The notes under the pieces are model-generated. The model saw only the letters and a list, made by a program, of their open reading frames with translations, was not told the origin of the DNA and made no database searches. DNA of 64,000 nucleotides from Paralichthys olivaceus (Eukaryota > Chordata > Actinopteri > Pleuronectiformes > Paralichthyidae), in assembly GCF_024713975.1 (NCBI RefSeq), contig NC_091102.1, positions 21,921,001 to 21,985,000 on the forward strand, read 5' to 3'. Below, in pieces: positions 57,401-64,000 of this stretch. The translations under genes and the position numbers were made by a program. Every line of letters begins with the position of its first letter. Position 1 is the first letter of the stretch.

Positions 57401-57724
57401 TGCCCATTCTAAACATGCCTGTTTGAAATGGGCTGTTGTCTTGGTCTGTGTGAAAGCTCTGGAGCTATATCAGAATTAGTCCTTGTCATTAGTGAGTCCT
57501 CCTCAAACTGTTCTAAAATATACTCACTTTTTCATTGTTGGCATGATGAACGATGTGTGCAGAGCTTTTTACATACACTCTTTTTATTAAATGAATTTTC
57601 TTTATTAGTAATACTTCAGGTACTTTGCTCATATAAGTTTGAATATTTGACCGTTATTACTATTTCAGATTTCTGTGAAGCACCCGGCACAATCTTGAGA
57701 CCCAAATTCACAACCTTTTAGAAT

Positions 57725-58190
57725 GAATGAATTCAATTTTATTTGTTTTGCACCAAATCATAACATAACATTTACACTTTAAAAAGTAAGTTCAAGACCT
57801 TACAAAATTATACAGAAGCTCAACAGTTCCTACGATCAGCCAGCACAAGCATGTTGTTGCCAGGACGGAGATTAGCACCTGTGCTGTGTGTCTGTGTCTC
57901 AGTCTGATAACCCGCTGTTTGTTGGAATTTTGTTAATGTTTTCAGTTACACGCTACATCTATTGCACTTCTGTCTGTCCTGGGAGAGGGATCCCTCACAC
58001 ATGGCTCTCTCTGAGGTTTCTTTATGTTTCCCCTCCTGTTAATAGGGTTTGTTTTGGTAGTTTTTTTCATTCATCTTGTTGAGGGTTAAGGACAGAGGAT
58101 GTCGCACCTTGTCAAGCCCTATGAGACAAATTGTGATTTGTGAATATGGGCTATACACATACATTTTGATTGATTGATTGTTTGACCCCG
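57725..58190. repeat. Dispersed teleost retroelement-tail repeat, full-length-like copy
   Basis: It opens attcaattttatttgttttg with caccaaatcataacataaca. It continues through gggagagggatccctcacac, ctctctgaggtttctttatg and ttgttgagggttaaggacag. It closes tgtgaatatgggctatacac followed by a ttgattgattgattg run. The same family is seen at 19255-19440 and near 32820. Confidence 0.7.
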
Positions 58191-59525
58191 TTGGAGACTG
58201 TTGCTGTAGATTGAGATTGAGAAGAAGACATGTTCAACTCACCTTTTTATTCATACTGTATAGTGAGTGAATCATGTGTCCAAAATTCACCAATATTGTC
58301 ACTGAGCTTTCGGAATAATTTACCATAGACATGCATCACTAGACAGCTCAGTTTTTGAGACATACACGCATTTAAAATGCCAAAGATTTAGGGCTAAGCT
58401 CTAAATGCAGCCACCACATATTTGTTGATTGTCACCAAACCTTTAGATAAAAAAACACCTTCTCGGACCATTTTAAACCAGCAGATTGTGAAGGAACATG
58501 CTATCCGTCCGTTTTAACGAGCTGGCTGGGGTTGAGACTCTGACAGCACTCCCCAGACATTTCCCAAACTGGCTACTGTTGATTGAAGAGCTTCCTGGGA
58601 GGCAGATACAGCTGCATGTCTCCCTTCTCTGTTTTTACTGAGGCAATCTGCACTAACAGAAACAACCGAAACCCATCTAGTGAGATGTGTGTGTGTGTGT
58701 GTGTGTGTGAGGGTTAAGAGAACGTTTCATGCATTTCTTTTTCCAGTAGTCTCACAGACATAATGGATTTCAAATATGATATTTTCAGTTTACTCTTCTC
58801 CACAGAGGGTAGTGTTTGTAGCATTAAGACGAACATATAGACTTTCATTAAGTGTTTCATTAATCATTCAGAGAAGTAAACAGAACATTGTGTCAGCAAT
58901 GAACCAATAAAAATGACTTAAATGTGTTCTAAAAATAAAACAAATTGTTCACAGTTGAAACACGTTACCTCCTTCGTTGTTAATGGGACGTCAGGGAAGA
59001 AAGGACGGAGCGGAATGGCTGTGCCGGATTATTTGTTGTTGGTGACAGGCTTTTTGACAGCAAACAACACGACTGGTGACTAATGTTTGTTCAGTCATCT
59101 GCTGGTGGCGACTCACAGTTTACAATTATTGCTTCTGTTGTGTTGCAGCAAATTTGTCACTGACTGATTTCTCTGTCTCTCCCTCTTTCCCCATCTTCAG
59201 GTTGCAGTTGGCATTGGATACCATGGAATCAGACTGGCAAACATTGTGGATATCTTTAACTGCGACAGTTATGTTGTGATGCGTGGACCAAACTCGCAGA
59301 TATCGGGGCTCTATAAGTAGAGGAGATCACCACATTAATTTTAAGGCTCCTATCCAGGCACGACAACCTCTAACTAACTCTCACTGTTGAAACATGAGGG
59401 TTTAAGTTGAGTCAGCAAGTCAAAAACAGCAAAATGCGTCACCGCATCAACAGTCAATAAGACTTCTTGGGCCTCTCGTCCACTTTTTTTTACTTATTGT
59501 AGCTGTTTCTTCACCAGACACAGAC

Positions 59526-62500
59526 ATGCGACCGTCCCTGGCCACAGCAGTCCTGCCACCCAGGACGCGCTCCCACAATCCACCCAACCTGGCTGTGGGG
59601 GTCCGCGAACACCTTTCAGCTCCAAGAAGGCGCAGCCCCCACCTCCGGCACACCCTCAGCCCAGAGAACCTGCGGACCCTGGCGGAGAGGGGTGGGGCTG
59701 CTGTTGATACCGTGTCTGTGGTCAGCAGTCCTATAGGGCTTCCACGTGCTAACAGTGATACAGACCTGGTGACGTCCCAGAGTCGCTCCTCGCTCACGGC
59801 GTCCACTCTGGAGTACACGCTGAACCGGGGTCAGAACCTCGTCATATCCTGGGATATCAAGGAGGAAGTGGATGCTACCGACTGGATCGGGCTGTACCAC
59901 ATTGGTTAGATGATTATTTTTACTCATGTTGTAACTGGTAGAGCTTTTAATGAACTTTTAATTCTTCTGGGCAGGTCAAGGTTTGAAGTCTGGGTCTATA
60001 TTAACTCTTATGTTTTTGAAGATGGATTAAAGTCAAGTCACGGGTCCTCATAACCAAATGCAAGTCAAGATGAAATATCTAAATGCACGATGTAGTTCAG
60101 CCATAAGTGAATGGCTAGAAATCCAACTTCATTGCATCATTTCCAAACATCTCAGTTTCTGCCCATCCATACTAAAACACGTGTTCCCAGTGTACATGAG
60201 TGGTCATGTGATATGCGTTTTCAAGCATATTATTATGGACGGGGCCAAAAAACTTGTGTGAGCAGAGATAGTTTTAGTTTGAAAATGCCACTTTCAAACT
60301 AAAACGTAGCTGCATGGAAGAAGCCTTAGTCACATTATATGGCTTCTTGTTATCCTCAATTTTGGGCCATAGCAGATGTGTGACAAGTGATACCTACTTC
60401 ATGCAACATATCGATCGGCTGGATTTTTTACATGAGTCAAAGCAACTATCACATTTTCAACACTCAACAACATCAACAAAACAACATGTTAGTTGCGGAG
60501 ATGTCTTGTGTTCTAAGACCACCCCTTTGGATTCTGGAACAAGCAAAACACATAAAAAACATTGTTGTTGTTGTTGTATTTGCTTTCCCCCAAAATGACT
60601 TTTGGAAACTCGCAGCCACTCAGGAACAGAGTGAGCTTGACCCTACGTGTCCTCAAAGCGTATCAGCTGATCCGGGTGTTTTATTATTGGAAGCTGAGAG
60701 TAGCCAGGTATAGTCTTGTGCAGGAGCTTCCATCTCTGAGTCAATACTGAAACAGGAGCGGTTGAGACTTTACACAGGACTGGAAGCTGAGTCAACATGT
60801 AACAGCTCTGCCTTGGTGTACGATAACACACACACCATCACAAACCACACAGGTCCTAGCGGCAAGCAGGGTGGTCTCCAATAATAAATGCTAATCCTGC
60901 TTAGAGACAGGAATTTGACAGGGGGAAATACATTGACCTGTGTGCTGAAGAGGGCTATCAGTCTCAAACTGTCTTGCAGATCTGTCCATCAGGGTGAAAA
61001 GCAATACAGCAGCAACTGTGTTCCACTGGCACATTTGGTCTTAACAATCCATGAATTTGATGCCGTCTTGCTTACTTAGTAACAGCTGACATCACCTTAC
61101 ATTGGCACCTGTAACCTAAAGCAAGCTCTTACTCAGCATTTTGTTTCTGAGAGAAATTAAGAGATCTACCAAAGACCACCTCGGTATTACAAGATGAAAC
61201 CTTTGACCAAATTAGGTGATCATTTGTCAGCATACAAAACAACTGCATCTGCCATGAGTATTTTGAAAAAGTGGCAGGGCTTTGCAAATCGTTTACATTG
61301 ATTATATTTACATTTCACCATTCATCTTTATTTCTTATATGTCATTTTTCCAACTCTATCGCTACTGACCAAAAAAACCCCATTCCAACAATTCTCTCTG
61401 TCCGGCTGTTAGCTGTTATCACAGACAATCCTGAACCAACCCTCGACGTGCTTATTTTTAACGTGCAAGGGTCGGGGGCTAATGGTTCAAGGCAACCAGA
61501 AACTGAAATATTAAAGGGGCATTCCATCCATTTTACCCACAAAGGTCAGCTTATTTGTCAGGGGTATGACTATCAAGAGGTCTATCTACAGTCTGTGAAA
61601 CAATATCCCTGATGATGCCACCTGTCTTATCTCAGGTTTGTCTTTGAGACAAAAAAACAGGATCAGTGTCAGGAGCCCTGCCAATAAACTGAAAAGACCC
61701 ACCAGGACAGGGAGGGTCAAATGCTATTGGTTGGATTATGGGAAATGTAGGAGCCAGTGTGTTGGGAGTAAAACCCATACTAGGGGTATTCATTGCTTCA
61801 GTTGTAAAGGACTGAATATCTATTATCACACATAAAGTACCTACAGAGACATACTGCTGCACTGATGTAAAAAGAAATTATTTTGAAAAAAATCATCCTT
61901 TTTCAAGTCCATACATTTGCCTCCTCATGATGTGGTGAGGTGATGGATGCTCAGGGAACACTGCAGCCTGTGAGCTGCTCAGGAGAATCTATTGTGTTAA
62001 TAATGGATTTCTGAAAACAATAGTGTCTTTGACTTCCCAAGAGGTCATACAAACCTGAGTACAACACACTGCAGTGGTTTCTGGGCACCATGTTATTATT
62101 TTTACTGTGATCATGCTCATTTTAGCGTGTTTAACAAATGATTAGTTATGTTTCTGACGACCTCCAGGACTTAATTTGTTTGGATTAGTTTCCCTTGTAA
62201 ATGGGACCCTATGTGGGGGAGAGATAGTGTAAACTGCTGGTGCCCGGCGAGGCGTCAGGTCAATTCATATTGATCATAAGGCTGCCAGGACTTATTATCT
62301 GCTCCGGGGTCTTATACCCCAGAGGGGCTACTGCTTTCCTCGACTAAGCAGACACTCAATGATAAGCGCCCTGCCTTCCCCTCTTCCACTCCCCTTCACG
62401 CACCCACACAGGCATGCTCATACTCATGCACACACACACACACAATATACACTCCTATATACCTTGAAACTTTCCACCAGTCAGCTGAGGTTGGTGCTTC

Positions 62501-64000
62501 ATTAATCTGCGTGCAAAAGTGCTACGTACAGCGGAATTCCCCATCCCTGTTTTTAACTCAGAGGAAGTTTGGTGTTTGTCCTTCTGCTCAGAGGTTGTAG
62601 GGAGGTTATTTTGGGAATATATTCAGTGATTAAAGAAAGAGTGTGCAGACTAAACATGCTTAAAAAGCTGAACAGATGCAGCTTGGTTGCAGTTTTAAAT
62701 AGCAGCTTCATTGCAGCTTGATCACTGTCATCTGTTGTTTGATTTGATATCAAGAGGGATGTCAACACAGCAAGAACATGGTTTGACTGAACCCAGAATT
62801 AGCACCCTGCATAGCTAACTAATGGTCTTTTGTTTTTGCCAGATGAAACCAATCCTTCCAATGTGTGGGACTGTAAGAACAGAGGGGTGAATGGCACCCA
62901 GAAAGGTCAGATTGTATGGAGGCTTGAGGCTGGGCCCTACTTCATGGAGCGTAAGTTATGGGTCTCAATGATATGATTCATTAAATTAAAAAAAAAAAGA
63001 AAAATCACTTAATTCTGATTTAGAAGTGGAGAATTATTGTAAAACATTTACTCATCCACAATCTCAATGTTTTTCTGGCATTCAAGGAAAAAATAATCGT
63101 TTTATGAATATTTGTATGAAACAAATCTCATGTTCACATTGTTTAATGAATAACAATCACAGGTTACAGTATGTTACCCATAAATTCAGAATTACCCTCA
63201 CTATATGAAAGATTTGGACGTATTGAAAACACGATTCCACAGTCCCAGTGTAACTGAAGTGAAGCCAACGATAGGAAGATCATTTTTGTAATGTTTTCCA
63301 TATCCCTTAACCCTTTGCTGTTTCCTCTGCAGCTGAGACCAAGGTATGTTTTAAGTATTACCATGGAGTGAGTGGAGCCCTTCGAGCCACCACCCCCTGC
63401 ATCACCGTGAAGAATCCAGCCGTCCTGGTGAGTTTAACTGAAGTCACTTTTATACAGAGATCCTGGTATATTTCCATTAAAAAGACCCTTCATTATGCTG
63501 AGTGAAGGTTCCAATCAACATACATTTGTTGCTGTTTTTTGTTGTTTTGTCTGTGTTGATTTAGCCATTTAAATGACAGCGATCACCATCCCACGTGCAA
63601 ATGTTAGACCAAAAGAAGCCACACACCAGACACTATTTTGTAGAGTCTCTGTCACTGTGTCTTGGGCTAAGTGCTGCTGTCGTATATTGGGGTAGCGATG
63701 ATGTGAAGATGATGATGTGAAGATGATGAAGGAATCTCCGATGACACCGTCTTGATTGTATAAAAGGTTTATTACAAAAAGTTCAGCATCAATACAAGCA
63801 CTGCAATCTGCCTAGGGAGAGATCCGGGGTCAATGTGCATCTCTCCTGCCTGGAGAGAGATTCGGGGCCGATGTGAATCTCTTCTCCGGGGGCAACTTCA
63901 ACTCCTCGTTTATATAGGAGGGTTGTTTTCGTGAATCTGAAGAAAACACATCTGGCTTTCCTCCAGCCTGTCCGGTGACAGGAAGGGAAAGACACCAGCT
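59526..64000 (+). CDS. hecw2: hecw2, HECT/C2/WW E3 ubiquitin ligase 2 (N-terminal part)
   Basis: HECW2 (NEDL2) is a HECT-type E3 ubiquitin ligase of the NEDD4 family. Coding exons present are 59518-59904 (ATG at 59526), 62843-62950 and 63333-63427, all in phase; the gene continues past the window. About 193 residues are encoded: a proline/arginine-rich start ([15 protein letters not shown]), [59 protein letters not shown], then [19 protein letters not shown] and [19 protein letters not shown]. This is the HECW N-terminal domain that precedes the C2 domain. The HTLSPENL motif favours HECW2 over HECW1. The first 25 residues or so extend beyond the mammalian start as I recall it. The ATG follows its acceptor by only 8 bases and has an A at -3. 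Introns 59905-62842 and 62951-63332 show only possible repeat fragments. Confidence 0.93.
61490..61850. repeat. Possible MITE fragment in hecw2 intron
   Basis: The stretch attaaaggggcattccatcc, then attttacccaca, resembles a common teleost MITE terminus (TTAAAGGGRCAYTCCA type). It is followed by gattatgggaaatgtaggag. No matching right terminus was found, so it is probably truncated. Confidence 0.35.
63602..64000 (-). mobile_element. Probable LTR of a retroelement, minus strand, cut by the window edge
   Basis: Read on the minus strand there is a TATA box TATATAAA (63916-63909), followed 136 bp later by AATAAA (63773-63768) and then a U5-like stretch. This U3-R-U5 order is typical of an LTR. 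A plausible terminal TGTTAG on the plus strand stands at 63602. Inside are two near-repeats around ggagagagat (63815-63880). The other end and any gag/pol region lie outside the window, so solo LTR or full element cannot be decided. Confidence 0.5.

Noticed and set aside
59201-59318. A separate small protein gene upstream of hecw2
   Set aside because: No start codon in the relevant frame after the acceptor, no good donor and no recognisable family; kept only as a possible untranslated exon.

Overview
The window is nuclear DNA of a vertebrate, almost certainly a ray-finned (teleost, probably percomorph) fish. Genes are split by short GT..AG introns, there is no operon structure, the proteins match vertebrate orthologues exon by exon, and introns and intergenic DNA carry teleost-type MITEs, LINE remnants, an LTR and long GT microsatellites.

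Layout. (1) 146-17.5 kb, plus strand: lrrfip1, 5' end outside the window, a coiled-coil protein gene with two alternative ends. One is an 879-codon acidic terminal exon (10241-12879) with its own poly(A) signal. The other is a series of coiled-coil exons (14414-16492). (2) 18.5-22.4 kb, minus strand: tyw5, a JmjC tRNA-wybutosine hydroxylase, complete in eight exons, convergent with lrrfip1. (3) 22.6-24.5 kb, plus strand: maip1, a mitochondrial m-AAA-protease partner, complete in five exons and head-to-head with tyw5 over 254 bp. (4) 24.5-31.9 kb: a repeat-rich island (inverted MITEs, a degenerate minisatellite, an L1-like ORF2 fossil) that holds an unrecognised two-exon gene (28053-29137) for a 333-residue coiled-coil protein with its own TATA box and poly(A) signal. 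(5) 32.1-42.9 kb, plus strand: pgap1, the ER GPI-inositol deacylase, 26 exons and 937 residues, with a probable 5 kb 3' UTR. (6) 49.4 kb to the right edge, plus strand: hecw2, a HECT-type E3 ligase. Its GC-rich first non-coding exon, a 9.4 kb first intron and three N-terminal coding exons are present; the C2, WW and HECT parts lie beyond the window.

The genes do not form one pathway. From general knowledge of the human map, tyw5, maip1, pgap1 and hecw2 are neighbours on 2q32-q33, so most of the window is an old conserved linkage block. The lrrfip1/tyw5 junction is probably a fish-side rearrangement.

Most notable are the orphan coiled-coil gene with tandem 35-residue repeats, a CaaX-like C-terminus on the long lrrfip1 isoform, and a 300 bp segment copied from downstream of lrrfip1 into tyw5 intron 1 between 58 bp direct repeats. 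Exon borders were set by hand from splice consensus, reading-frame continuity and recalled protein families; no alignment or database search was run.
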